A stretch of DNA of 64,000 nucleotides from assembly GCA_900618795.1 (NCBI GenBank), contig UYJD01000004.1, forward strand, positions 1,376,283-1,440,282, in the 5' to 3' direction. Below, one piece after another: positions 11,049 through 23,166 of the stretch (the first letter of the stretch is position 1; each line of letters starts with the position of its first letter). Below the pieces are notes generated by a model, which searched no databases, had not been told where the DNA came from, and saw only the letters and a list, made by a program, of their open reading frames with translations. The translations under genes were made by a program, and so were the position numbers. This DNA comes from Cyanodermella asteris (taxonomy: Eukaryota > Ascomycota > Lecanoromycetes > Ostropales > Stictidaceae).

Positions 11049-11246
11049 TGTTTGACGGTTGGAAACGTGCATGGGCAGGCACGCGAACGGCGGTTTTGGC
11101 GGTTCTGGTCGGCGCCGACGTAATGGCATCCCGCGAGCGCGACGCGTTCCCGTAAATTCATAGAGCTCTATCACCTACTTACAGCACTCAATCTCTCAAT
11201 TTGAACCTCTGGCCAGGTTCTCGCAAAATATTGGGAAGATCACAAG
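11049..11246. promoter_or_regulatory. Shared 198-bp bidirectional promoter RAD18/POL32
   Basis: The start codons of RAD18 (minus) and POL32 (plus) are only 198 bp apart. A perfect ACGCGT (MluI cell-cycle box, the known MBF site of fungal G1/S genes) lies at 11142-11147 in a GC-rich patch. That MBF uses it is inference. If RAD18 began at the upstream ATG 11129, part of this spacer would be coding. Confidence 0.6.
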
Positions 11247-12819
11247 ATGGCGAAAGATTATAATGCCTTCCTCGCCGGGGAGGTCCTCAGCGGTGAAAAT
11301 ATGGTAGTTATGATCACAAAGTCACTTCACAGCAGCTAAGAGGTCCAGGTCACCTATAGATTCGTCGCTCGAGCAATGAAAGTTCACGCAAGCGAAGCCA
11401 AAAGGTGAATTATCTGACATACGATTTTCAGATGTATGGAACTGACTTTCAAGGATGTTGTATGAATTTCACCGCCGCGAGAATGCGAAACGTGCCGGAT
11501 CCGTTCATGCCAATTATCTGCTGAGCGGCATGAAGAAAGTCAATCCCAGCCTTGACGGCAATACCCAAGGAGGTGATGTTGCAATGAGAAGCAGTCCAGT
11601 TCCCAACAGTTCTATGGTCCAGGACGTCGACGGACAGAATGAATTAAGAAGGGTCTTAACGCTTGTCCGAGAGGAGCAATTACCAAGTGCGTCTCATCAT
11701 TTCTGACGGTGGATCCGAGACCGACTAACATGAACAGCTGCGAAGCAGCAATACTTCAAGCTCACTGGGATTCACGTTTACAGCATCCAGCCCAGCAGCA
11801 TCAAGAACCTCGAGGCGATAACCAGCGTGAACGAGAAAATGTTCGAGGAGTACAGCCAAGAGGACCTCCTGGTCCAAGGCCGAACGTACGGACTCATTCA
11901 CAACCCCAACGCGAAGCGCCGGACTGGCGCTCGAGCACCCCCACCACCGTCGACCGACTCTACGACTACTACGCTGAAGCCCAAACTCGCAGCAAAACCA
12001 GGGACAGCATTCACCCGACACGCCTCCTCAGACACCAAGTCCGTGAAAGCGGAGCCTACATCGAGTACCACTTCTTCGGCGAAACCACCAACTCTAAAAA
12101 AGGAGCCTTCCAGCATCTTCAAAGCCTTCGGCAAATCCAAATCGAGACCAGCAGCGACCAACAGCCAGAATGATGACGAGGATATCAAGGTTGCACCCGG
12201 CGGCCCGGTCACGGACTCCTCAGCGCATGGCGCCCACTCCATGGCAGTTTCGAGCCTCGGCAACGGGACCGAAGTGAAGCAGGATGTGACGATGGCCGAA
12301 GATGATGATGATGACGACGAAGACGACGACGGCTTCGTCGCCCCGAAAGCGGGCTCGGCCAGAGGTCGCAAGAATAAAGCTGAGAGGGAAGAAGAGCTCC
12401 GGCGGAAAATGTTCGATGACGACGAGGACGAGCAGATGCCCGACGCGCCTGCCGACAAAGAGACTCCTGGTGAGAACGACGAAGACGAAGACAGCCCGGA
12501 GCCGGAACCCGAGCCTGAAGAGGATAGTGAGATGGTGGAAGCCGCTCCCGTAAAAGAGGAAGAACCGACTGAGCAAGTCACCGTTAGTAACGGTAGACGA
12601 CGAGGCAAGAGACGCATTGTGAGAAAGAAAATGATCAAAGATGCCGAAGGGTACCTGGTGTCACGCGAGGAAGCAGGCTGGGAGTCATTTTCAGAGGAGG
12701 ATGTCCCACCGCCAGCAGCAAAGAAAGCAGCAGCTCCTGCTTCGTCTGCACCTGCAAAGAAGGGTCAAGCTACAAGAAAGGGGCAAGGCAATATCATGTC
12801 CTTCTTCGGCAAGAAGTAA
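11247..12819 (+). CDS. POL32: DNA polymerase delta subunit Pol32/Cdc27
   Basis: This is the third, PCNA-binding subunit of DNA polymerase delta, also used by polymerase zeta in translesion synthesis. Four exons are inferred: 11247-11303, 11349-11404, 11454-11686 and 11738-12819 (475 aa), with introns of 45, 49 and 51 nt, all GT..AG and in phase. Joined, the N-terminus runs through MAKDYNAFLAGEVL, VTYRFVARAMKVH and MLYEFHRRENAKR, the family signature. The middle is Ser/Pro/Lys-rich with a run of Asp from GATGAT repeats (12301-12330). The extreme C-terminus QGNIMSFFGKK (465-475) is a canonical PIP box. It is convergent with MET5 across 160 bp. Confidence 0.92.
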
Positions 12820-12979
12820 GCTTATCTGGAGCTCAGATTGGGGGAAGGTTGTGGCAATAATTCAACATTGGAGTCCCGGTAGTCTATGCCTGTACCAAGA
12901 TGCGGCGCAAAATACCCACTATGAATCACATTTCTCCATTCACGCTTCGCGACGTCCATGATCACGCCCATTCACTTCG

Positions 12980-15900
12980 TTACTCTTCGTCGCTCTCCTC
13001 TTCGGCTACATCATCGTGGAAGTACTTGCCTTCCTTCGTCTCCTTGATGATGCCAGCCCGGATCGTCCAATCTCCAAAGTGCTCTCCTTCGTTGCGTTCC
13101 TTTGCGTATCGCGCAAACATCGGCTTGACAATTTCCAATATCTCCTCCTCCTGTATGCTGCTTCTGTACAGCTTGTTGATTCTCTGGCCGTGGTACCCGC
13201 CACCAAGATACATGTTATAAGCACCAAAGGCCTTGCCGACAAAGGCAATTTCTGCGAGCCAGGGTCGAGCGCAGCCATTCGGGCAACCAGTCATTCGCAT
13301 GACGATGCTATCATGCCGCATGCCGTTCTCCTCTAGACAGTCCTCGAGCTTGCTGATGAGGACTGGAAGGTACCGTTCAGACTCTGCCATTGCGAGTCCA
13401 CAGGTTGGGAAAGCAACGCAGGCGGATGAGCTTAGTCGAAGACCAGAAAACTGTAGGTTGTCCAACTTGTACTTCTTCAGAAGATCCTGTATCTGGGACT
13501 TGTCGTTGTCATGTACATTTGAGACGACCAGGTGCTGGTTCGGACTGAGGCGGAACTCGCCCTTGTGTACCTTGGCGATTTCCAGCAGGCCAGTCTTCAT
13601 AGGGAAATCGGGTGTGTCCTCAATGCGGCCATTTTCAATGAAGCAAGTGAAGTGATTGAGATTCTCCTCATCCTTCTGCCATCCGTAGGTGTCAACATTT
13701 GATACGAACGTGAACGGCCTCTGGTCCTCAAACTTGTAGCCCAATAATTCCTCAACCTTGCCGCGGAAAACGTCCACGCCCATGTCGTCGACAGTGTACT
13801 TGAGACGTGCGTGCTTGCGGTTGGTGCGATCTCCATTGTCTCTTTGAACAAGCATAATCTTTTCGCAGACAATGTGTGCCTGTTCGGCGGATGCGTACCC
13901 AAGCATGCTACCTGTCCGAGGATAGGTCTTCTTGTTGTTGTGGGTTACACCCATTCCACCTCCGACCAAAAAGTTGAATCCAGCAAGACGGCCATCATCA
14001 CCTTTGATGGCGATCAGGCCAATGTCATGAGCGTAAACATCCGTATCATTGTGAGGGGGAATGGCAAGGGTGATCTTGAACTTTCGAGGAAGATAAGTGG
14101 GCCCGTACAGGGGCTCTTCTTCAGCGCCAGGGTTCTGCTCAACAATAGCATTGCCAGCGACCTGAGTCTTCTTTCCATCGTCATCAGTGAGCCAAATCTC
14201 GTGGTATGCCTGGGTGCGGGGCAAAAGATGGTCTGAAATCTTGGCAGAAACGGCGTGAACGTCCTTGTGATACTTGGAGGTCGTTGTTGCAGTACTGACC
14301 ATTAAGTTGCGGTTCACATCACCACAGGCTGCCAAGGTTGTCATCATCGCTCTGTTGATGGCTTGCATTGCAGGCTTGAGCTTCTTCTTGACTACACCGT
14401 GGAACTGGAAGGTTTGTCTGGTCGTGAGCTTCATGGTGCCGTTGCCAAGCTCATCGGCGATCGCAGACATGCGGGACCACTGGTCTGGAGTGGCAACGCC
14501 ACCGTTCAATCGGCAACGTATCATGAAAGAATAGGCTGGCTCCAGGCCTTGTGCTTTGCGCTCATCTCTGACATCGCGATCGTCCTGCATATATGTGCCG
14601 TGGAACTTGGTCAATTGCTGATCCGAGGCTGCTATAGCACCAGTGCTTTCGTCCTTGAGACCTTCGAGAATTGTACCGCGGAGGTAGTTTGAGGCGATTT
14701 TGATGTCTTCGTTGGTGATTGGTGGCGGCTCCTCGGGAAGACCTTCGACCTTGTCCACGCCCAAGGCTTGCCAGAGTTTGGGCTCCCACTCTTTGTAGCC
14801 CGTCTGGTATCCGTCCGGATCTTGGTCGTCACCGAGGCCGACATCGGCCAAGCGTTGTCCGCCAAGGAAAGCAATGCGGTTGTCAAGGTCCTTTCCAGGC
14901 TTGTTGTAGTAGATCTTGTCTTCCTTTCGTGGCCAGTAGTGGCTATCACCGAGTGCGAAAACGGAGTATTTGACCTGTGATAAGTCCAAATCTGCTGCGT
15001 TCTTGACTTCTTCCCAGAAAGCACGACCGTTTTGAGGGAACTCGCCCTGTCCAGCTGTAGAAGTGATCAAGATGATGTTCTCTTCCTTGGGGAGGTCTTC
15101 GATGGGGTATTCGTCCATCTCCATAACAATCGTCTTTAGACCCCGAGCTTTTCCGCGGTTGCCCAACCGTTTCGCCAGATTTGCAGCATTGCTGTTATCT
15201 GAAGCGAAGAGAACGGTCATTGGCGCGCCAAATAGGCCTTCAAGCATTTGTTCGTATGCGTCCTTGGCATTGCGCTTCTGCAGAGCACGAACCTCGCTAC
15301 CGTAAGAGCCGGAGAGGTTGGCCGAGAAATTGGGGTGGCGTTTCATCAGTTGCGTCAAGTGATTGTCCCGACGGAGAAACTCCTCAAGCTCCCTGCGAAT
15401 GCGAACGGAGTCCAGGGTGAAGTTGGGGGCGTCCTTGTCCTCGTTCTGAGGGTTCCAGCGATACAGTGGCCAGTAGCCAAGATCAATGGCCTTTTTGGTC
15501 TCTTGTAGAACGGTCAGTGCCGAGTCATCTTCTTTGTTGTAGGGCAGATAAGCGACGACTACGGAGGGGCCATCAAATTGATCTGCCTCGATCATTGCCT
15601 CAAGAACTTGAGTATACTGGCCGTATACAGCGACTGAGGCAACATATGCATTGCCGAAGTTCATGGCGTATAAACCAATGTCTTTCTTGCGCCTCGTTGA
15701 GTCAGCTGCAGCGCGTTCAGAGTACGGTTGCGAGTCGATGATCAGCATATTGACATTGGCACCAGAGGCCAGAACGTGATGAACTCCGGAATTGCCGAGA
15801 TCGTATGCCCAGGCGTCGGATCCAACCAGCCAATTGGACTCCTTGAAGAAAAGGCCCTTGGAAGATAGCAGGTGTGATGAGAGTCTTGAGCCATCAGTCT

Positions 15901-17652
15901 GCAAACGAGCAATGACGTCCGGAGCTACTTGGCTTGCTTTCTGGTGGTCGTCAGCGACAAGCGACCATTTGGCAAGCCAGTCAGCTGGTGCGGCCGTGGT
16001 GAAGTCCTTTGAACGTGCCGCTTCCGCAACTTCCGTGATGAAACGCTTACGGTGTTCAATGCGGGCCAGCAATGAGCCGAAACCATACTCGGGAGCAGCA
16101 GCAGTGCCGGCATCGATTCCGGTAGTCTTTGACGAAAGCCTATTCGCGACATGCAGTCTCTCGCCAAAGACTTGGTCGAGGACTCTGGTGTACGCACTTT
16201 CGACCTTGGGCACTTCCGGCTTGCTCTCTGATTCTGCTGAAGGGGCTTTGGAGCTACCCACTTCAAGGTTTTGTATGGGTGTCTTGGAGTTAAGGTTGAG
16301 CCAGATCCCTTGCAGTGCTTGCCCCGCTGTTGCTGGTTCCAAGTATCCTAATTGATGTCCAATAATGGCGTGGCCCCGCGGTACACCGTTGGAATGATCT
16401 GGTCGAAGGCTGGTCAAAACATCGAGCAACACCGGTCCCCATTTGGTCGTCCGCCTACGTATCTGCTCCAATACAGCAATACGCTTGACAGATGGTGGAA
16501 TAACCTCGGCTAAGCTGTTTCCGACCCAGGGTCTGTAGAGACGAGCTGTTATTATGCCCAGCTTTGAGAAGATAGCATTGGGTCCAGCAGCCTCCAGCTC
16601 ATCAACGAAGATTCCCGTTGAACCAAACGTGAACAATGCATTTTCGGCATTGGTTGGTCCAGTGTACTCGAAAGGTGAGTATGCGCGTGTAGTTGCACTG
16701 TGAATTTGTGCCCAAATGTCCTCGACAAACTTGAGTATGTCAGCTGATTGCACTGGTCTTGATCGAAGAGATTCGATTGAGGTGGCGTCTGACGAGACTG
16801 AGGGCCTGCTGTCAGCGCTGCTGTCCCTGGCAGAGGAGCCCTGGGAGGACGCCGGTTGACTGGATGCTTTCGGTGGAGTCTTGGTCTTGTCGGAAGACGA
16901 AGGATCGTCTGACTGACCCGCCGCTGGGTCAGAGGACTGCGTGGCAGATTCGGTGATCAATGCTTCGCCTCCATCTGGCACGTAGATGGATGATGTATTC
17001 CCGCCCTGCCTCTCACCCAACACGCTTCCAGGCTCAAGCAGCGATTTGAGAAGCTCGGCGCTCTCTTGCTCGATAGCGTCGTCGTCCTTGGCATTCGTCG
17101 GATCAAAGAAGTGGATTACACCCCGACCAGAACGAAGAGCCAAGGCATGGGCGGTGAGAGCAATGTCCTGCGCCTCTTGCAGTGTCTCGGAATGGAGGAA
17201 TGCAAATCCACACTGTCGAACGGCCGTGATATCAGAGTAGTCCGGATTGTTTTGAGGGTGGATGGCGACATGAATGACGAGAGGGTAGTGGGCAAGCTTG
17301 TACAGGTGGGGGATGGCGGGGAGAAGGACGGCGGAAGTCGTGGTTACCGAAACCTGCTTGCCCTCTCTCAATGGCTTGTAGGCGGACAGAAGCGGATCTG
17401 CATTGTACCTCAACGATTCAACTTGAGGTTTGCCACCCGACGCTGTAAAGGTGGTTGCGCCAGTGGCGACCAGTTGACGGAGATGACCCGAGAACTCGGA
17501 ATCGCGCTGCAGAGAGGGTTGCACAGAAAGCACGACGTCGCTGCTCAGATATGCGACGCGCGCAACTGCACGGTGTTAGTCTGAGGTCGCAACTGAAGAT
17601 CGCTGTCGGGTGTCGTCTTACCTGCGTGTCCCACACTCTGGATGGCGGCCAT
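12980..17652 (-). CDS. MET5: Sulfite reductase [NADPH] beta subunit
   Basis: This enzyme reduces sulfite to sulfide in sulfate assimilation, using siroheme and a 4Fe-4S cluster with electrons from the flavoprotein alpha subunit. Exon 1 is 17652-17622 (MAAIQSVGHA), the 56-nt intron is 17621-17566 (GTAAGA donor, ACTAAC branch site), and exon 2 is 17565-12980; the product is 1538 aa. The N-terminal region is pyruvate-oxidoreductase-like. A flavodoxin domain follows with ITSTAGQGEFPQNGRAFWEEV (about 790-900), then two ferredoxin-like/hemoprotein repeats. The cluster and siroheme ligands are Cys1393-x5-Cys1399 (CVAFPTC) and Cys1438-x3-Cys1442 (CPNGC). Length and order match fungal Met5/Ecm17. Confidence 0.95.
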
Positions 17653-18750
17653 GATTTCTGAGGCGAGTGCGTGAAGCCCGAGGAGAATCGGGTGCGGAGG
17701 GCTGTGATTGTTACTGCCTCATAATGAAACGTCGGAGACAGAGCACAGGGGCGGGGAGGACAGCGGGCGAAGGTGAGTAAAAGAAATTCTTGTCGAAGAT
17801 GAATTCCACTAGCGGCTCCGGAGCTCGAGCTTCCCCATGCAGCGGATCAAAGCAAACATTTGAAGCGCCAGTCGTGAAGGTCTTTCTAGATGCGTATCGG
17901 AGTCGTTGCGATTGGCCGGAAATGTCGCCATTGCCCGTCCCAGAGAGTCGGCGCTCCGACTGCGGCTGCTTCTTAAGCATCTATCGCGACCAGACCCTCT
18001 TTTCACATTGCATAGTACTGCAGCACGGTAGGTAGGCCGCGAGTCTTGTCATCATGGAATACTCCATTGTTTTGTGGGACCGCAGCACCATGTCAAGTTT
18101 CAACTGTTCAACGTGTCGCCACAACCATGTCCCCCGAAAGCTTTAACCCGAGGTATTCCGAGGCTGGCTGGCACGGACGTCTATCAAACCCCCCGCACTC
18201 ACCGGCCTCCGAGATTTCTACCAGGCTCTCTTCGTCGACATGGAAATCTGCTTCGAAGGGCTCGGTCCGCTGCGTGATCCGCGCCCTACTGCGCTACCGC
18301 TGTCTTTCACGTGGAAAATGAGCACCACTAGTTGCATCTGAACCAGCGACACGGACCAACATGTTTATTGAATCTCATCGAGTACACACTTGCTCTTTCA
18401 TATCAGGCACTTCGCACAGGACATCGATGGCTCTTACGTCGACTGGGCAGCGAGCACATGCGCGATGGCGCTTCTCATCAGCGTTGGGAGTGGTCGCTTC
18501 ATGTCACGAGCGGCGGCGAAAGTGAAGACTTCGATTCAAGTTGCAAGTAGCCTCAGCCCCTTGGGCTTGTAGAATTTTGCCGTTGTACAGCTATCACGGT
18601 GTAGACGTAGCTGCCGCATGCTGTTATCTGGCCATTCAGACGTCCAAAAGGGTATAATAATCTTAAACAGTCAAACGCACTGCTCTTCCCTGCTCCAGAA
18701 CGCCTCGCTAAAGATGTTGTCAAAGCTGCCGTAAATCCGCCACGATACGT
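17653..18750. other. Intergenic region upstream of MET5
   Basis: This is 1.1 kb between the start of MET5 and the stop of EFG1. Frames of up to 91 codons have no domain and overlap each other, so none is called. It should contain the MET5 promoter and the EFG1 3' UTR; I could not identify a sulfur-control element by eye. Confidence 0.45.
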
Positions 18751-19636
18751 TCATGTCTCGAAAAATCCACCGGCACGACTCAAAATATTACTGTCGTCCT
18801 CTTCGGCATCGCCCCCACCGACAGTGTCTCCGTTCTTCTCGTTTCGTATGCTTCCGCTGTCGTTGTTGCGACCCTTCTTAGCTCCGGCCACGAGGGCATG
18901 AAACTTGTGTACACCAGAAGCCCGGTCGAACTGGCTTCGTACATCATCTTGTATACGGTCTCTCAATTTCTGGAGTTTGTTCTCTGTCATGGCCTTTTCC
19001 ACGGCATACCACATATCAGATTTGAAGCCTGCACCGACGCCTTCCTTGTTCCACAAACTGACGTATTTCTCGACCAGGGGGCAATACATCGCGTAGTTGA
19101 GATTGACCTCCGCCTCATGCACGGCTGTCTGGAGATCGGGACGCTGAGGAGAATCCGCAGGAGCCGCCGCGGCAGCTCTCTGGGCCTTTTTGAGCGATCG
19201 GGTGGCTTTCTGTCGTTCTGTATCGACTCATAAGAATTTGTCATTGCAAAAAGAGACGCAGCAACTTACCGAAGAAGCGTACCATGTGATATTTGGTGAT
19301 ACGCTTGTTCTTCTCCTTCTTCCGCAGTGCAGAGGTTAGGTCGAGTATCAGTGCGTCTAGTTCACGCTCCTTGTTCAGTCGCAATGTCATGGGCATGTCA
19401 TCCTTGTGTGATAGTTCACGAGACAGATCGCGAACACGTTTCTTGAGGTTGCTGAGGCGCTTCTCAGCGTCGACATCTGGCACCGCCAAAGATTCTCCGC
19501 TCCGTGCCTTGTTTGCTCTCTTCCTGGCCTGCAACGCGCGTTTGCGATCATCAGCTTGAGATTTTGGTTGGCTGATGTTACGCAGACGATCGGGATGAGT
19601 TTGTGGCGCGGCGCGGTCCTGATGCGATTTCTTCAT
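18751..19636 (-). CDS. EFG1: rRNA-processing protein Efg1
   Basis: Efg1 is a nucleolar protein needed for early 18S rRNA processing. Exons are 19636-19270 and 19217-18751 (277 aa), with a 52-nt GTAAGT..CAG intron. Splicing restores MVRFFGERQKATRSLKKAQR, the conserved core, followed by VNLNYAMYCPLVEKYVSLW. The protein is rich in Lys/Arg/Glu helices (long coiled-coil stretch about 30-120) as in the family. The C-terminus is variable and acidic. It is divergent from the Mio/Sea4 gene. Confidence 0.87.
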
Positions 19637-20157
19637 TTTCGCAATTCAGGAGCTGCTGTAGGAGGTGGGTGCTTCTTGAGGAGACGAGACTTCTGTGGAA
19701 CAGTCACGAACAGTTTGGAGAGCACCGGAGCTCGAGTCCGAGGTTGGAGGAAATTGTTCCCGGACGCTCGGCTCAGCCTTCCGCACGTCAAGGACCCTCG
19801 CGTCGACTCTGACCTCAGTATTCTGAAGCTGTCGTAGTACTGCATCAGACGAAACCAACGGCCTATTTGTCCGAGAAAGGGACGCTCGGAGTAAGACGTG
19901 GCTCTGGTCTGAGTAAATCTGGATTCACCACCAACAACTGCCACTCTGACGAGGCGGTCCCTCTGGCCTTCTTAATCGCGCTGAGTCTCTTCACCATTAC
20001 ACAGGTCGAGTATGGGCTGCTGGCGGTCCTTCCATGGACCAAGTCACTCGCCTGATCCCCAATGATCAAGCCACGCACTATTACTTGCGATAATAGACGC
20101 GGCTCTAAAGCCTGAAACAAGTGCCACGAAGCTGTGTACCTGTCGCTCGTGCCCGCA
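19637..20157. promoter_or_regulatory. Divergent promoter region EFG1/Sea4
   Basis: This 521-bp head-to-head spacer holds only shadow frames. No element was recognised. Confidence 0.45.
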
Positions 20158-23073
20158 ATGAACGTTGCCATTCGTTGGTCCCCCCTGGCGACCACTGCCG
20201 ACGCCCGGTTTTTGATCGTCGATGTGGGTGCCCAGACGGTGAAGCTTTGCGAAGCTTTGGGTGTTGAACACAACAAGGTCAAGTGGAATGAGATCTCTCG
20301 GAACGCCAATATTCCTGCCTTGAGGGCCTTTGACTGGTCTGCAGCACACGACATCATTGCAGTCGGAACTTACTCTGGAGCCTTCATACTTGGGTTGACC
20401 AATAACTCGCCGAGCTTGTCACTCCCCTTCAAATTGCCCAGATTTTGCAATTCTGTGGCCTTCAATACTGATCGACTTCTTGCATACGGCGCCGATAGAG
20501 TCCGCAACGATTACTGCCTCAACATCTGTGATGTGTCACACTGGCCCAACGCAGCATCCAACCCGGCGGAAGCCCGGGCGGTCGAGCCAACCCACAAACT
20601 TGCCATGTCTGAGACCATAACTAGTATCAAGTTCTTTCCCAGTAACCCATCACTGCTAGTTGCAGGTGTCAAGGGCACGTGTGTCCGACTTTATGATCTC
20701 CGCGAGCGGATGGGTAACCCGGCCCAGCAATGGCAAACGACGCGGGTCCATAATATTGCTATCGACCTTTCCAATGACTGGAGTTTTGCAACCGCGGGCC
20801 CTCCTGAGGACTCTACAATTCATATCTGGGATAGAAGGTCGGTGACCCGAACATCGGGAAATGGCATGTCGCTGTCTCCGGAAGGGCCTCTCTTGGAACT
20901 GAGGGACGTTCTCAAAGACCGAAGTACACCGAGTACGCCCAGTATCTGGAGCCTTCGCTTCTCCTCTGAGAGAAGGGGTTGTCTTGGAGTCATGGGCAGC
21001 AATGGAACTTTGAAGATCTGCCACCTCCAACAAGATTACATCGAAGGACACATGCAGTCAGAAACCGCCGATGAGAAGTTCTCGGTCCCGCTGAGCCTCC
21101 AAAGAACGCAAATATTGAAACAGCACAAGCAGGTCCAGGCCAGACATCGCGGAGAAACTGTGGATGATAGGAATGCCATCGTAGCCTTTGACTACATGAA
21201 TTTCTTCGGTTCAACAAACAAGTTTCGGGTTGTCACAATTGGCGCCCAGCAAGAAGTGCATGTCCGCGAGATCTACAAGTCGAAACCTCAAGTCTCGGTG
21301 GGCGGTGCCGAATCCGTGTCAATGTCCGATTGGAGAACAAGAAGACGCAGTATGAGACGCGACCAAATTGTGAAAGGCTTGCGAATTGGTCGTGCAAAAA
21401 CCGTGGGCGAAATTATCGTCAGGCAATCGGACCGACGCAGGGGAAGCCTGCATTATGCTAAGGCTGCCGTGCGTAAAGAAGCTGCAGATACGTGGCAAGA
21501 CTGGGAAGATCAATTGGACAAGATGGAAAATGAGCTTACTCCCGCTGTACCGGACAAGTTTCTCCATCCTCCCCTGACGCACACATTTGAAGCTGACATG
21601 AGGCGACGTTGCAAAGATGAATACTTATTGGATGCCAAGAAAAACGCTCAAATAACCGCCAGTGACCAACTGCTCAGTATTTTCTGGCGCTGGGTACACT
21701 CTGCCCAGGAGAACGCCGAGGACGGCGGTATGATTGGTGAGGGCGTCGACTTCAGTTATCTTGGAGTTCGCAACATCATCGATGCCAATCTTGGCACGGA
21801 ACCGAACAACAGAATCTCGTCTCGTAACGCTGATGTTGCGTATGCTATTAACTGGCTAGCTGCCGACCTTGGCCTGACTGGTATCGAAGTCAAGGAAGGA
21901 TTCCTCACGGCACGTCGGCGGTTGGCTCTTCACGCTATCGGTCTCAGGACAGACAACCTTAAGCAAAAGGTGCAGCAGCTGTCGATGGCTGGCAAAAATA
22001 CCGAGGCTGCCTTGCGTGCATTGATTCTTTGCGATAACAGTTTGGTGCTCGGAGCACTCACGAACGGCCCTAGGCGGGCTGACATGACGTTTTTGTTTGA
22101 CGATGCTCACAAATGGCTTACAACCGATCAGGGAGTCGATGAAGAACGTCAAAAGATGATTCGTATCAAACTTTACCAAGAGGAGGACCCCTTTGTGCAT
22201 GCGATATACTACATCATGCTTGCAAACAGCAGGCACAGCACGGAACCGTTCGAGAAGCCCAGTCTCCCTTTTCACTACCGCCTTGGAATGGCGCTGCGTT
22301 ATGTCGAGGACGATCCGCTGCGAGATTACATCGATACCTCCACACGTGCAGCTATACGTGGTGGTGAAATCGACAAGATCATGCTCACAGGACTTTCAGA
22401 AGAAGGGTTGCAGTTGCTAACCCGATATCTGAACGTGACTGCAGATCTCCAAACAGCGATCTTGGCAGCCTCGTTTGTTGCCCCAAAATACATCCGGCAC
22501 AACAGAAAAATTGACGGATGGCGGGCGGCTTACCGCAACCGACTCAATTCTTGGGGAATGTATATCCAGAGATGTGCGTTTGATGTGGAGGCCAGCAAGC
22601 TAGCAACGAGTGAGGACGGGCCGCTCCTGAATCTGAACGCGGCTCAGGTCGGGCTTCGCTGTGGAAATTGCGATGGCCCATTCATGCAAGATCAATACAA
22701 ACCCCCGTCCATGAACGGATCCGCTGTGGCATCAAGCATGCGTTCGTTTGACGGTGGTGTATTGGGTGGTCCCGGAGAGATCACACAATGTCCTCGCTGT
22801 GGCGTCAAGCTGCCGCACTGCTCAGTCTGTGACATGCCCACAGGGGTGCTGGATCCTCTAACGCGAGGAGGGGAAGAACATGAGCAGCAAAGCCTCGCAG
22901 ATGGCCGCGATCCTCGTGATGATCTCCTTGAACTTTGCATGACCTGCGATCATGTTTACCACCGAGGCTGTGCGGAACAGTGGTTTCTGAAGCATGGTGT
23001 TTGTCCCGCCGTCGGTTGTGACTGCCACTGTGATGAACTCGACGACGAAGAAAGCGGAGATGGCGATGATTGA
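20158..23073 (+). CDS. SEA4: SEA/GATOR2 complex subunit Sea4/Mio (WD40, RING-like)
   Basis: This is a 971-aa subunit of the vacuolar SEA complex (SEACAT/GATOR2), which relays amino acid status to TORC1. The start ATG 20158 gives MNVAIRWSPL; the frame extends a few codons further only through a non-ATG start. WD40-type blades occupy about residues 1-330 (FDWSAAHDIIAVGTYSGA; VRLYDLRE; IHIWDRRSVT). A long alpha-solenoid follows. The C-terminus is a Cys/His-rich zinc module (about 820-965: CGNCDGPFM, CPRCGVKLPHCSVCDMP, CMTCDHVYHRGCAEQWF, CPAVGCDCHC), the hallmark of Mio/Sea4. It is single-exon and convergent with the DCAF4-like gene, 93 bp apart. Confidence 0.9.
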   Translation: MNVAIRWSPLATTADARFLIVDVGAQTVKLCEALGVEHNKVKWNEISRNANIPALRAFDWSAAHDIIAVGTYSGAFILGLTNNSPSLSLPFKLPRFCNSVAFNTDRLLAYGADRVRNDYCLNICDVSHWPNAASNPAEARAVEPTHKLAMSETITSIKFFPSNPSLLVAGVKGTCVRLYDLRERMGNPAQQWQTTRVHNIAIDLSNDWSFATAGPPEDSTIHIWDRRSVTRTSGNGMSLSPEGPLLELRDVLKDRSTPSTPSIWSLRFSSERRGCLGVMGSNGTLKICHLQQDYIEGHMQSETADEKFSVPLSLQRTQILKQHKQVQARHRGETVDDRNAIVAFDYMNFFGSTNKFRVVTIGAQQEVHVREIYKSKPQVSVGGAESVSMSDWRTRRRSMRRDQIVKGLRIGRAKTVGEIIVRQSDRRRGSLHYAKAAVRKEAADTWQDWEDQLDKMENELTPAVPDKFLHPPLTHTFEADMRRRCKDEYLLDAKKNAQITASDQLLSIFWRWVHSAQENAEDGGMIGEGVDFSYLGVRNIIDANLGTEPNNRISSRNADVAYAINWLAADLGLTGIEVKEGFLTARRRLALHAIGLRTDNLKQKVQQLSMAGKNTEAALRALILCDNSLVLGALTNGPRRADMTFLFDDAHKWLTTDQGVDEERQKMIRIKLYQEEDPFVHAIYYIMLANSRHSTEPFEKPSLPFHYRLGMALRYVEDDPLRDYIDTSTRAAIRGGEIDKIMLTGLSEEGLQLLTRYLNVTADLQTAILAASFVAPKYIRHNRKIDGWRAAYRNRLNSWGMYIQRCAFDVEASKLATSEDGPLLNLNAAQVGLRCGNCDGPFMQDQYKPPSMNGSAVASSMRSFDGGVLGGPGEITQCPRCGVKLPHCSVCDMPTGVLDPLTRGGEEHEQQSLADGRDPRDDLLELCMTCDHVYHRGCAEQWFLKHGVCPAVGCDCHCDELDDEESGDGDD

Positions 23074-23166
23074 AAGTGCAAGCTTGGAAGGGATCGGGCT
23101 TCCCGTAATGATACCAACAGCGAGACCAGATATGCGAAGTCAGGGAATCTGTCTTCTGTCAGGTGC

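Noticed and set aside
11898-12638. 246-codon antisense ORF inside POL32
   Set aside because: It is a Ser/Gly-rich shadow of the acidic and Ser/Pro-rich POL32 exon, without any domain.
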